Shown in pieces: positions 52,251 to 59,955 of a stretch of 64,000 nt of DNA. Origin of the DNA: Schaedlerella arabinosiphila (GTDB taxonomy: Bacteria > Bacillota > Clostridia > Lachnospirales > Lachnospiraceae); NCBI RefSeq assembly GCF_003885045.1, contig NZ_RHJS01000002.1:4084501-4148500 (forward strand). The letters are read 5' to 3'. The stretch's first letter is position 1. Each line of letters begins with the position of its first letter. The notes beneath the pieces were generated by a model. The model did no database searches. It was not told the origin of the DNA and was given only the letters and a program-made list of their open reading frames with translations. A program made the position numbers and the translations under genes.

Positions 52251-53012
52251 ATGCTTCAATTTGAAAATCATGTAGTTATGGTAACAGGTGCAGGCGGCGG
52301 CTCGGGCCGGGCAATCGCCGAAAAATTTTTAAGCGAAGGCGCAAAAGTAATAGCTTTGGATCTGAAAGCGCCGGACTGGAAAGAGAAATCCGATACCTTT
52401 TTCCCGGTTAGCTGCGACGTCTCCAGCGAGGAACAGGTACAATCCGTTGTATCCGAATATGCGGAAACTGCGGGCTGTATTGATATTCTGGTAAATAACG
52501 CGGGAATTGCCATCGAATCTCCGCTGGCAGATTTTAAAACGGAAGTCTGGAAGAAAATTTTTGCTGTAAATGTAGACGGGCCGTTCTACTGTACGAGGGC
52601 CGTTGTGAAAAATCTGATCACCCATAAGAAGCCCGGGCGGATTATCAATATTGCTTCCATTGCAGGGAAAAACGGGTTTGCCAATTCATCAGGCTATTGT
52701 TCTTCCAAAGCGGCGGTCATCGGAATGACCCGCGCGCTGGCCGCGGAGCTGGGCGGATATGATATCACCGTCAATGCGGTCTGTCCAGGCTCTGTTGCGA
52801 CGCCGATGATCGAAGAGGTGATTCAGAACATCAGCGCAAATACCGGCATGTCAGCAGAGGAAGCCCGCACAATGATGGAATCCGGGATTCCGTTAAAGCG
52901 GTTCCAGCAGCCCAAAGATGTGGCGGAGCTTGTGTGCTTCCTTGCATCGGACGCCGCGAAAAATATCAGCGGGGAATCAATGAATCTGGACGGCGGAGTT
53001 GTCAGAGATTAG
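52251..53012 (+). CDS. Short-chain dehydrogenase/reductase (SDR)
   Basis: 253 residues. Cofactor motif TGAGGGSGRAIAEKF (about 12-26), NNAGIAI, catalytic Ser in INIASIAG and Tyr-x-x-x-Lys in GYCSSKAAVIGMTRALA, and the C-terminal GESMNLDGG. Starts one base after the Gfo/Idh stop. The pair may interconvert a sugar or polyol by two successive oxidations; substrate unknown. Confidence 0.92.
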   Translation: MLQFENHVVMVTGAGGGSGRAIAEKFLSEGAKVIALDLKAPDWKEKSDTFFPVSCDVSSEEQVQSVVSEYAETAGCIDILVNNAGIAIESPLADFKTEVWKKIFAVNVDGPFYCTRAVVKNLITHKKPGRIINIASIAGKNGFANSSGYCSSKAAVIGMTRALAAELGGYDITVNAVCPGSVATPMIEEVIQNISANTGMSAEEARTMMESGIPLKRFQQPKDVAELVCFLASDAAKNISGESMNLDGGVVRD

Positions 53013-53106
53013 GCCGTAACCTGTGACTCACAAGTTACTGGAGCACCCAAAGGGTTTGAACAGTAACACTCACAATAGAAATCTACATCTCTCCTGACAA
53101 AAACGA

Positions 53107-53135
53107 TTGATAATATACCTTATATCGCCTATAAT
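53107..53135 (+). promoter_or_regulatory. Promoter of the AbrB/PIN toxin-antitoxin pair
   Basis: TTGATA (53107-53112), 17-base spacer, TATAAT (53130-53135). Upstream, 53013-53100 holds a hairpin GTTACTG...CAGTAAC with inner ACCC/GGGT, which may end the SDR transcript. Confidence 0.75.
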
Positions 53136-53190
53136 ACAAATATAAAGAAAATCAAAAATATAAAGCAAGTTTTTGAAAGGATGATGAAGT

Positions 53191-53448
53191 ATGGAAATAG
53201 CAAAGCTCTCCAGCAAGGGCCAGATTACCATTCCCATTTCGGTAAGAAATAAATTGAATTTGAAAACCGGAGATAAGATTGTGATTTTTGAGGAAAACGG
53301 TAGGTTTTACTTTGAAAATTCTGCAATGCAGGCTTTTAAAAGAGTCGAAGAGGCATTTGCCGGTGAAGCGGAAAAAGCTGGATTTCTGACAGAAGACTCA
53401 ATGCAGGACTACATGAAGGAAATCAGAAAAGAAATAAGGGGGTATTAG
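53191..53448 (+). CDS. AbrB/MazE-type antitoxin
   Basis: 85 residues. The N-terminal swapped-hairpin DNA-binding domain is clear: IAKLSSKGQITIPISVRNKLNLKTGDKIVIFEENG. The C-terminal half is acidic and helical and should wrap the toxin. It lies one base from the PIN gene, the usual antitoxin-first order, and likely represses the shared promoter. Confidence 0.88.
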   Translation: MEIAKLSSKGQITIPISVRNKLNLKTGDKIVIFEENGRFYFENSAMQAFKRVEEAFAGEAEKAGFLTEDSMQDYMKEIRKEIRGY

Positions 53449-53449
53449 C

Positions 53450-53848
53450 TTGCGGGTGATGCTCGATACGAATATTTTTATCTCCATGATTTTCTTTCCT
53501 TCAGCACAGACAAGATATCTTGCAAAATGTCTAACAGAACGACATCAGATTGTAGTATGTGATTATGTAATCGAAGAATTGCGTCTGGTAACTGACCGAA
53601 AATTCCCGTCAAAACTGGAATTTCTTGATCGTTTTTTTCTTGAACTGCCGTTTGAACTTGTTTATACGCCAAAAGCACTTAACTTAAATGAATTTCCGGA
53701 AATGCGGGATACGAAAGATTCTCCGATACTGGCAACGGCAATCATGGAGGGAGTGGATGCCTTTGTAACAGGAGATAAGGATTTTCTGGTTTTGGATGTG
53801 GATGTGCCGGAAATTGTCACAATGACAGAATTTTTGGAACGTTATTAA
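53450..53848 (+). CDS. PIN-domain toxin (putative endoribonuclease)
   Basis: TTG start at 53450, seven bases after GGGGG; 132 residues. PIN acidic residues: MLDTNIFISMIFF (Asp), VIEELRLV (Glu), DTKDSPILATAIMEGVDAFVTGDKDFL (Asp residues). Resembles COG1569 toxins, predicted Mg-dependent RNases of type II modules. Target RNA unknown. Confidence 0.87.
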   Translation: MRVMLDTNIFISMIFFPSAQTRYLAKCLTERHQIVVCDYVIEELRLVTDRKFPSKLEFLDRFFLELPFELVYTPKALNLNEFPEMRDTKDSPILATAIMEGVDAFVTGDKDFLVLDVDVPEIVTMTEFLERY

Positions 53849-53857
53849 AGTACTATT

Positions 53858-53898
53858 GCGGTGCAGTATGTGTATCAATACATCTGCGCCGCATTTTT
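53858..53898 (+). terminator. Terminator of the toxin-antitoxin operon
   Basis: Stem GCGGTGCAG/CTGCGCCGC (with a G-T pair) and inner TATGT/ACAT, followed by ATTTTT. Confidence 0.8.
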
Positions 53899-53964
53899 AG
53901 CGCAAAATTCCCGTAAGAAAAAAAGAATTATATCAACCCGCAGATAACGCAGCCTTTCCGCAAT

Positions 53965-53992
53965 CAGGGGTAAGCGCATCCGCTTACCCCTG
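53965..53992. other. 12-bp perfect hairpin over the ABC permease stop codon
   Basis: CAGGGGTAAGCG and CGCTTACCCCTG around CATC. It contains the stop codon of the permease gene (53984-53986). No U-tract, so termination or mRNA protection is possible. Confidence 0.6.
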
Positions 53993-55099
53993 ATACCCCC
54001 GGTACCGCCAATACCCCAGCCCCACGCCGGCCACTCCCACCGCCAGCGCAATCGCCAGATGCAGCATGACCTGTTCTGCCGGGAATGCGAAGTCCCAGGT
54101 CATGGGCAGATAAACCGGCATGGACGCCATAAAATGTGAGACCGCTTTCGTCACCGTATACCCAAAGATCCGCATGGGGCCGATCAGCTTCAGCCATACG
54201 ACTGGTATAAAGTACAGCGTCAAGGACAGCACCACCGCCAGAAATGCATTTTTACAGAAAGCGGAAGCTGCCAGAACCACAGCGGTCAAAAGAACCGTCC
54301 CGGCAAACCCCAGACAGAACTGGTACAGCAGGAAGCCAGCCACTGTATCCGGACAGTAACCCCAACGATTACCCCACCCGATCATGGCCGAAGAAGCAGA
54401 AAGCCCCTGCGTCCCGAATACTTTCAGATAAATTGCCCACACATAGATGGTTGAGGCCAGAAATACCGCCAGCGCAAATCCGAAGGCCGCCGCTGTTTTC
54501 ATCCAGATACCGCCGCCTTTTCCCCTTCGTGTGGTGAGAAGGATATCCGCTGTTCTCAGAGAATATTCTTCGGAAAACACCGAGGACAAGCCGATGATAA
54601 ATATGACGGCCAGTCCGTAGGTCATCAAAATTCCGTATGTTTCTGCCAGGTAGTCCCATCCGTATACATAGTCAAATCGAAGATCGCCTCTGAGCAGCGG
54701 CGCCGCATTGTTTTCCCAGTCAGTTCCCTGATAAAACTGAATCTCCTCCAGAGCCGGTTCTTTCAACTGCATACTGTTGGTCATGTGCTCCGTGATGAAA
54801 CGGCTGCAGAAGTTTCCCCTCTGCTCCCCTGTGTCCCTGTTCAGATAATAAAAACCATATTTCTCATAGATGTCCCTGACTTTTTCTTCTGTCAGGGGGC
54901 CGGCGTACTTTGCCGTCAGCTCCTGGTCCTTTTCGATGGCCTCTTTTCCGTAAATTGTTTCCCCGCCGATGGTCATAGCGTACTCGTCCTGCATCATCCA
55001 CAACTGGTATCTTACGAATGCCAGCAGGCAAAACAGCCCGATCCAGACGATCTTTCTGGACGCAATTTTATAAAACTCTTCCTGAAATATTTTCCACAT
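53984..55099 (-). CDS. ABC transporter permease (ABC-2-like)
   Basis: 371 residues. N-terminal membrane segment (KIVWIGLFCLLAFVRYQLW), a large extracytoplasmic loop of about 120 residues (YAMTIGGETIYG...FYQGTDWENNAAPLL), then a run of five or six helices (GLAVIFIIGLSSVFSEEYSLRTADILLTT has the ABC-2 coupling-type motif). Probably exports or protects against an envelope-active compound with the ATPase upstream. The spacer to the ATPase gene is 128 bases with no other feature. Confidence 0.82.
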   Translation of the reverse strand: MWKIFQEEFYKIASRKIVWIGLFCLLAFVRYQLWMMQDEYAMTIGGETIYGKEAIEKDQELTAKYAGPLTEEKVRDIYEKYGFYYLNRDTGEQRGNFCSRFITEHMTNSMQLKEPALEEIQFYQGTDWENNAAPLLRGDLRFDYVYGWDYLAETYGILMTYGLAVIFIIGLSSVFSEEYSLRTADILLTTRRGKGGGIWMKTAAAFGFALAVFLASTIYVWAIYLKVFGTQGLSASSAMIGWGNRWGYCPDTVAGFLLYQFCLGFAGTVLLTAVVLAASAFCKNAFLAVVLSLTLYFIPVVWLKLIGPMRIFGYTVTKAVSHFMASMPVYLPMTWDFAFPAEQVMLHLAIALAVGVAGVGLGYWRYRGYQG

Positions 55100-55227
55100 G
55101 CTTCTGCCTCCCCGTATTTTTCAATGATTTACGCAATTGATGGACTCATGGAACGACCGCACGATATTCCGATCAGCCTTGTCTGATTTTCCTTCGAAGT
55201 TTTACCGAATATAATGTGGTCGCTGCA

Positions 55228-56091
55228 TCAATTCCCGAAATAGTACAGATATACATCCTCCAGCCCCGGTTCTGCCGGCGCGGCCCCCTCACAGGGGCAG
55301 GTGTCGGAAACGATCCGGATGTACACTTTGTCGCCTTCATTTTTCAGATTGCTGACCGCAAAGGTCTCATTCATCCGATCCGCCTCATCCGGTTCTGCCA
55401 GGTATTCCCACACTTTTCCCCGGACGCTGCCGGTCACCTCCCGGGAGTTCCCCTGTTCCACGATGCACCCCTGCTTCATCAGCAGAATCTGGTCCGCAAT
55501 AAATTCCACGTCGGACACAATGTGGGTGGACAGAATTACAATCTTCCCTTTGGACAGGGCGCTGATGATATTGCGGAAACGAATCCGTTCTTTCGGGTCC
55601 AGCCCGGAGGTTGGTTCGTCCAGTATGAGGATTTCCGGATCGTTTAAAAGCGCCTGGGCGATCCCCAGCCTGCGGATCATACCGCCGGAAAATGTCTTGA
55701 TCTTCTGTTTCTGCTCCCCTTCGAGCCCCACAAGCCGGAGCATTTCCTGCACCTTTTCTTTTGCCAGGTACTTTGGAACCGCCTTGCAGGCAGCCAGGTA
55801 TTCCAGATACCGTTTTGCGGTAAAATCAGGATAATATCCGAAGTCCTGGGGCAGATACCCCAGCAGGCAACGGTACTCGCCGTCCAGCATACGGATTTCC
55901 GTGCCGTTGCACCTGATCTCCCCCGATGTGGGCTTTAGCACGCCGCAGAGCATCCGCAGCAGGGTAGTCTTCCCCGCCCCGTTGGCGCCCAGAAATCCAT
56001 AGACCCCGTTGTGCAGATCCAGGGAAACCGTGTCCACCGCGATCTTATTTTTAAATTGTTTTGTCACCCTGTCAATTGTCAATTCAGGCAT
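55228..56091 (-). CDS. ABC transporter ATP-binding protein (exporter type)
   Basis: 287 residues. Walker A GANGAGKTT (about 34-42), Q-loop LPQDFGYY, signature FSGGMIRRLGIAQALL, Walker B ILILDEPTSGLDP, H-loop STH. A C-terminal domain of about 70 residues follows. Forms an exporter with the downstream permease. Its start overlaps the upstream membrane-protein gene. Confidence 0.92.
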   Translation of the reverse strand: MPELTIDRVTKQFKNKIAVDTVSLDLHNGVYGFLGANGAGKTTLLRMLCGVLKPTSGEIRCNGTEIRMLDGEYRCLLGYLPQDFGYYPDFTAKRYLEYLAACKAVPKYLAKEKVQEMLRLVGLEGEQKQKIKTFSGGMIRRLGIAQALLNDPEILILDEPTSGLDPKERIRFRNIISALSKGKIVILSTHIVSDVEFIADQILLMKQGCIVEQGNSREVTGSVRGKVWEYLAEPDEADRMNETFAVSNLKNEGDKVYIRIVSDTCPCEGAAPAEPGLEDVYLYYFGN

Positions 56092-56855
56092 AGGCTGTCT
56101 CCTCCTTCAATTTTTCCCAGAATCCCGTAAATTTCCGCTGCCAGCAGAACCGCCCCCGCCAGCCCCAGCCCCCTCCACCAGGGCAGGTACGCCGCTTCGT
56201 ATGCATGCTCAAAGAACACCGGGAAGAAGGCCAGCAGGCCGCACAGAATACCGGCGGAGATCTGACGGTAGCCGGCCGCCCCATTTCGGAACGCGGTCAG
56301 CATGTGCAGGTACAAAACGTCCGACCAGAGGAACGGAACCAGCATATACAGCAGGTAAGCCCCTGTTCCCAGACTGTTTAACCGGCCTGTCATGCCTGCC
56401 AAAAGGCTTAGGATAACCAGATCCAGAATCCCGGCTTCCAGCATCCGGATGCAGACCATCTGCTTTAAGTTCAGGTACAGCGTCTGCTCCAGCTCTGCCA
56501 TGTGCCAGGAAAACAGGCGCGCCACCCCGCTGAGACAGATATTTCCGGCAAATACAAGAAATACCGAGCATACGATGATGGAATCTCTGCCGTCCGCATG
56601 TTGGCTGTTCAGCCAGCCTGCAAGCAGCATGGCCGCGAGCAGCATGCCCCCCTGGGCCGCACGGCATTTCCAGGGCAGGAAGCAAAACTGGTTCCACAGA
56701 TTTTCCCGGAACGAAGGATACTGCCGGATCTGTTTCTTTTCTGCGGCCTGGCGGATCACTGCAAGGCTTCTGTTCTTTTTGGATTCATCCAGTTGGAAAC
56801 GCCATGCTTCCTGCAGGCTTTGGATTCGCTTTTCCTTTTTCATCTTTTCATTCAT
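56079..56855 (-). CDS. Six-helix membrane protein between sigma factor and ABC genes
   Basis: 258 residues. A charged cytosolic N-terminus of about 70 residues (MKKEKRIQSLQEAWRFQLDESKKNRS) precedes about six hydrophobic helices. It overlaps the sigma factor gene by 8 bases and the ATPase gene by 13, so all are coupled. It sits where an anti-sigma factor is often found, but no zinc-finger or known anti-sigma domain is seen; it may instead be a second permease-like subunit. Confidence 0.7.
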   Translation of the reverse strand: MNEKMKKEKRIQSLQEAWRFQLDESKKNRSLAVIRQAAEKKQIRQYPSFRENLWNQFCFLPWKCRAAQGGMLLAAMLLAGWLNSQHADGRDSIIVCSVFLVFAGNICLSGVARLFSWHMAELEQTLYLNLKQMVCIRMLEAGILDLVILSLLAGMTGRLNSLGTGAYLLYMLVPFLWSDVLYLHMLTAFRNGAAGYRQISAGILCGLLAFFPVFFEHAYEAAYLPWWRGLGLAGAVLLAAEIYGILGKIEGGDSLCLN

Positions 56856-57405
56856 AGAAATCCTCCCTGTTCAATAGCTGCTGCAGTTTTTCAAGCCCCT
56901 GTCTGACCCGGGACTTGACCGCGCTGTAAGAGGCGCCTGTCATGCGGGAAATCTCCCGGTTCTTGTAGCCGTAAAAATAGTGAAGAAGCACCGCCTCCCT
57001 CTGAATGTCGGGAAGCCTGCGCAGCGCCGCCGCAAGAAGCAGGCTGTTTTCCCGTTCTTCATATTCCCTGCCGCAAGAAACCTGCGCCTCCTCTTCGCCC
57101 CTTCCTCCTTGCTCCGATTCAAATGATTCCAAAAGGACGGGGGCTTTTCCGGAACCGCACGCATAATTCCGGCAGAGGTTCATAGCAATGGTCAGGAGGT
57201 AGCCTTTCAGATTCCGGTATTGGTAGCGGTCCACGTACCGGATAAAACGCAGGAAGGTTTCCTGGGCCAGGTCGTAGGCATCCTCACGGCTGCCGGTCTG
57301 ATAGCAGCAGAAATAATATATGTCGTCGTAATATTTTTCTGCGATCTCGTTCAGGTATTGCTTCTGTCCGTCCTGAATCCGCCGGATCAGCTCCCTGTCT
57401 TCCAA
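56848..57405 (-). CDS. ECF-type RNA polymerase sigma factor
   Basis: 185 residues. Region 2 (IAEKYYDDIYYFCCYQTGSREDAYDLAQETFLRFIRYVDRY) and region 4 helix-turn-helix (LPDIQREAVLLHYFYGYKNREISRMTGASYSAVKSRVRQGLEKL) are clear; the linker is acidic and Gly-rich. Likely directs its own operon (sigma, membrane protein, ABC ATPase, permease) in response to envelope stress. Cys pair in FCCYQ is unusual but of unknown meaning. Confidence 0.9.
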   Translation of the reverse strand: MEDRELIRRIQDGQKQYLNEIAEKYYDDIYYFCCYQTGSREDAYDLAQETFLRFIRYVDRYQYRNLKGYLLTIAMNLCRNYACGSGKAPVLLESFESEQGGRGEEEAQVSCGREYEERENSLLLAAALRRLPDIQREAVLLHYFYGYKNREISRMTGASYSAVKSRVRQGLEKLQQLLNREDFYE

Positions 57406-57599
57406 AAGGCATCACCCTCCTTCCTGATTTGGTCCTCTTATTCAATATAACCTGATTTCTGAGAAAAAGGATTTAAAAAGCTGTAAATAAAAAAAATAGA
57501 TCCATATTGGATCCAGGCCGCGTTTCCGCAAGGAGTGAAGGACGATGTGAATTATGACGGTTCCGTAAAGGCTGCGGCCTATCTCCTAAATAATGAATT

Positions 57600-57779
57600 G
57601 TCGTGCACTCGCTGCACGGCATCCGGCCAATTCAGTGATGGGGCGGGTATCCAGCCCGTCTACACTCCGTTCCGGTCCGTCCTAAACAAGCGTCGCTGGC
57701 GCTTAGGACCGCCGTCAGGCGACTTTTCAATGGGCTGGGTGCGTTACAGTTCTCGGCCGGTCAGGCCGTGAACTGTAAC
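57600..57779 (+). repeat. Structured interspersed repeat, copy B (180 bp)
   Basis: Matches copy A closely but has a 50-base insertion at 57661-57710 with its own stem (GTCCTAA/TTAGGAC). The main stem carries T-G pairs where copy A has C-G or T-A, pairs allowed only if the plus strand is the RNA. Just upstream (57515-57582) AGGCCGC and GCGGCCT form another possible stem. No gene was seen in 57406-57899. Confidence 0.85.
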
Positions 57780-57818
57780 CTATCAAAATCCTATGCGCTT
57801 TGATAATTGAATAAAGAC

Positions 57819-57847
57819 TTTACACCCAAATTTCCTTTTGATATAAT
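57819..57847 (+). promoter_or_regulatory. Promoter of the 63-residue ORF
   Basis: TTTACA (57819-57824), 17-base spacer, TATAAT (57842-57847). The -35 lies inside the left inverted-repeat arm. Confidence 0.75.
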
Positions 57848-57899
57848 GGAGATATCTCATAGACAGTATTTTCATATTATATAGAAGGGAGGCGATTCT

Positions 57900-58091
57900 A
57901 TGCCGAATACAGGGGAAATCATCAGAGATTCAATCCGTGATTTTTCAAGAGTGCAGCGGCGTATGCTTTTAGCAAGGGAAGAAAATGCTGAAAGAACATA
58001 TGCCGACCTAAAGGAGGAATACATTGACTTAAAAGGTATACTTACTTCTTTAGGCGTGAATCTGACAGAACTTGACAGAATAAAAGAGTAA
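57900..58091 (+). CDS. Small helical protein of unknown function, 63 residues
   Basis: Not recognised. Good ribosome site GGGAGGCG before the ATG, own promoter and own terminator argue it is a real gene. The product MPNTGEIIRDSIRDFSRV... is charged, without membrane segment, and appears mostly helical with possible coiled coil (YADLKEEYIDLKGILTSLGV). It is enclosed by inverted repeats. A regulatory or mobile-element-associated role cannot be decided. Confidence 0.75.
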   Translation: MPNTGEIIRDSIRDFSRVQRRMLLAREENAERTYADLKEEYIDLKGILTSLGVNLTELDRIKE

Positions 58092-58100
58092 CCATAAATC

Positions 58101-58147
58101 AGAGTGTAAAGTCTTTATTGAATCATCAAGGGCTTTACACTCTTTTT
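58101..58147 (+). terminator. Terminator of the 63-residue ORF
   Basis: Stem AGAGTGTAAAG/CTTTACACTCT (58101-58111 with 58133-58143) followed by T4. Overlaps the right inverted-repeat arm. Remaining bases to 58351 show no supported gene. Confidence 0.85.
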
Positions 58148-58351
58148 GATTCTTCAAATAAGCAACCGGGCAAGCCGAAAGCATCCACAAACCTAAAACA
58201 ATATACTGGTGACGATATCGAGACAAGAGAGGAGTAGTCCAGAAGATTGAAAAGGTTTTCCATAATTAGTACGGCTACAGCTGTGGACTCCGTGTGAACC
58301 AATGTCAGTAACTTACTATTCACAGTTTTTATCCGACTAGAATCAGTCACT

Positions 58352-58783
58352 TCACATTTCTTTTTTGTATTTATACGCATAATAGGATTCCATCCCGTAT
58401 CTTAAGATGAAAATCCCCATAAGAACCCCCGCGGGCCACAGCGGGCCATCCTTGTCTCCAAAGAAAGCAAGCGCGGCCGCGATAAGAAGCGCCCAGTGGA
58501 TGTTGTCCGCACTCTTTGCCTTTGCCATGTTTCGGATCATAGCATTCCGCTCATCCTGATATTCGATTTTCTCCTTGTCAACCAAATCCGGAAATTCCTT
58601 TTCATAAGAAAGGCGGGCTATTCTGTTGATGCTGATCGGACACAGTAAGCAGCCCGCCATCCAAAGGACTCCGTATGCATTCCGCAGACTGCCTCCCTGG
58701 TCTACGGCCAGGGTCATCCCGGTGACACCCAGAATGAATCCGACAATGATACACATGATCCAAAAACCTTTTTTCTTTTTCAT
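58352..58783 (-). CDS. Small membrane protein of unknown function
   Basis: ATG at 58783 (MKKKKGFWIMCIIVGF) after AGGAGGG; 143 residues with four likely membrane segments in two pairs separated by a charged loop (SYEKEFPDLVDKEKIEYQDERNAMIRNMAKAKSADN). The DER...I...A loop resembles small DUF2178-type membrane proteins; this is a weak likeness. Monocistronic as far as visible. Confidence 0.7.
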   Translation of the reverse strand: MKKKKGFWIMCIIVGFILGVTGMTLAVDQGGSLRNAYGVLWMAGCLLCPISINRIARLSYEKEFPDLVDKEKIEYQDERNAMIRNMAKAKSADNIHWALLIAAALAFFGDKDGPLWPAGVLMGIFILRYGMESYYAYKYKKEM

Positions 58784-58890
58784 GAGTTCCCTCCTCATAT
58801 CCTTATATGAATCTATTCCGCATAGGGAAAGCTTGCTTTACAAACAGTATATCACTTTCTCTCTGAATGTCAAGCACACTTTCCGACTTT

Positions 58891-59955
58891 TCAGCACAGC
58901 CTTGTCATTTTATTTTTTTTTACACATCCCGTATAATAAAACGAGATAATACACACCATTCCGCCAAAAATGTCAGCCCCGATCACCTGCTGCCAGGCAC
59001 GGAAAAGCTCCTGCCATGCCGAAAATTCCTGATATGCGGCAAGTTCCCGGATCTGCTTTATTTTTTCCTGGAAAATACGGCTGAAGAAGTCGAAATCAGA
59101 CCAGTATGAAGGCAGGTAGTCACTTCCGGGAGCCGCGAATCGGATTCCCAGCCACAATGTTCCTGCTGCCGCTGCAAGGCATACCGCAGCGATCCGTTTT
59201 TTATGCGTTCTCTTTCCCAAAACGATTCCCGCCAAAACAAAAATCCATGAGAATATTCCGAAATGAATCAGGCATGCCGTCATGTAATAAAGGTGTCCGT
59301 CTATCCTTTGGCCGCCGGCTCTTCCGAATAGGGTTTCCATCCGACTGATCGTCAGGTCGGAGGACTGCCCGCTCTCTTTTTTCCGAACGGCCGCGCCGTC
59401 AAAGCCGCTGTCCGCTCCGGCAGACGATGCACCGACCCCTGCCGGAATGACGCAGACTGGACGGCTTTCGCTTAGTATTCCGATGATTCGGCAGCATGTT
59501 CCGTTGATCCGGACTTCCATTCCCAATACATGTTCCGAGCCAAACAGCTTCCGGGCAGTGTCCCGATCCAGCAGGCACACATTGTCTTCTTTTTCCGTAA
59601 AATACCTTCCCGAAAGGAGCCCCTCCCCAAAAACTGCTCCGGGCTGGCCTTTGATCTGATAGCAGGAGACTTTCTGCTCACGCCCGTTCTGTTCGGACGA
59701 AATTGTAATTTCTTTCAGAGATTTCCAGAGAGCTGCCTGGGAAAACAGTTCATTTTCTTCGGTTTTTTCATTGGCATCCTGGTTCTTCAACTGCTCCCAC
59801 ACCGACGCTGACAGGGTTCCCCCGGGACAGCACAGAATGAGCATATCCGCATAGCCTTTCAGGGTATAAAGCCGCGGCACCGCAAACAGGTTTGCAAGGA
59901 TAAGCAAAAGCAGCGTAAAGAGCATGTACCTTTGTTTTCGAAAATCAACGTTCAT
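58891..59955 (-). CDS. MacB-like permease with extracytoplasmic domain
   Basis: Start MNVDFRKQRYMLFTLLLLIL at 59955, overlapping the adaptor stop (ATGA); a longer frame into the adaptor gene is a shadow. 354 residues. One N-terminal helix, a MacB_PCD-like domain of about 220 residues (LSGRYFTEKEDNVCLLDRDTARKLFGSEHVLG, INGTCCRIIGIL), then three helices near 255-277, 285-305 and 330-350. This is FtsX/MacB topology. No exporter ATPase gene is beside it. Confidence 0.75.
   Translation of the reverse strand: MNVDFRKQRYMLFTLLLLILANLFAVPRLYTLKGYADMLILCCPGGTLSASVWEQLKNQDANEKTEENELFSQAALWKSLKEITISSEQNGREQKVSCYQIKGQPGAVFGEGLLSGRYFTEKEDNVCLLDRDTARKLFGSEHVLGMEVRINGTCCRIIGILSESRPVCVIPAGVGASSAGADSGFDGAAVRKKESGQSSDLTISRMETLFGRAGGQRIDGHLYYMTACLIHFGIFSWIFVLAGIVLGKRTHKKRIAAVCLAAAAGTLWLGIRFAAPGSDYLPSYWSDFDFFSRIFQEKIKQIRELAAYQEFSAWQELFRAWQQVIGADIFGGMVCIISFYYTGCVKKNKMTRLC

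Larger units (their letters stand above)
57801..58128. repeat. 25-bp inverted repeats flanking a 63-residue gene
   Basis: Left arm 57801-57825 (TGATAATTGAATAAAGACTT + TACAC) and right arm 58104-58128 are inverted repeats matching at 23 of 25 positions. They enclose the small gene, its promoter and part of its terminator. No clear target-site duplication was found. Confidence 0.75.

Noticed and set aside
58135..58380. 81-codon minus-strand open frame between the small-protein terminator and the small membrane protein gene
   Set aside because: No good ribosome site, overlaps the membrane-protein 3' end and a terminator stem, composition unlike a conserved protein.
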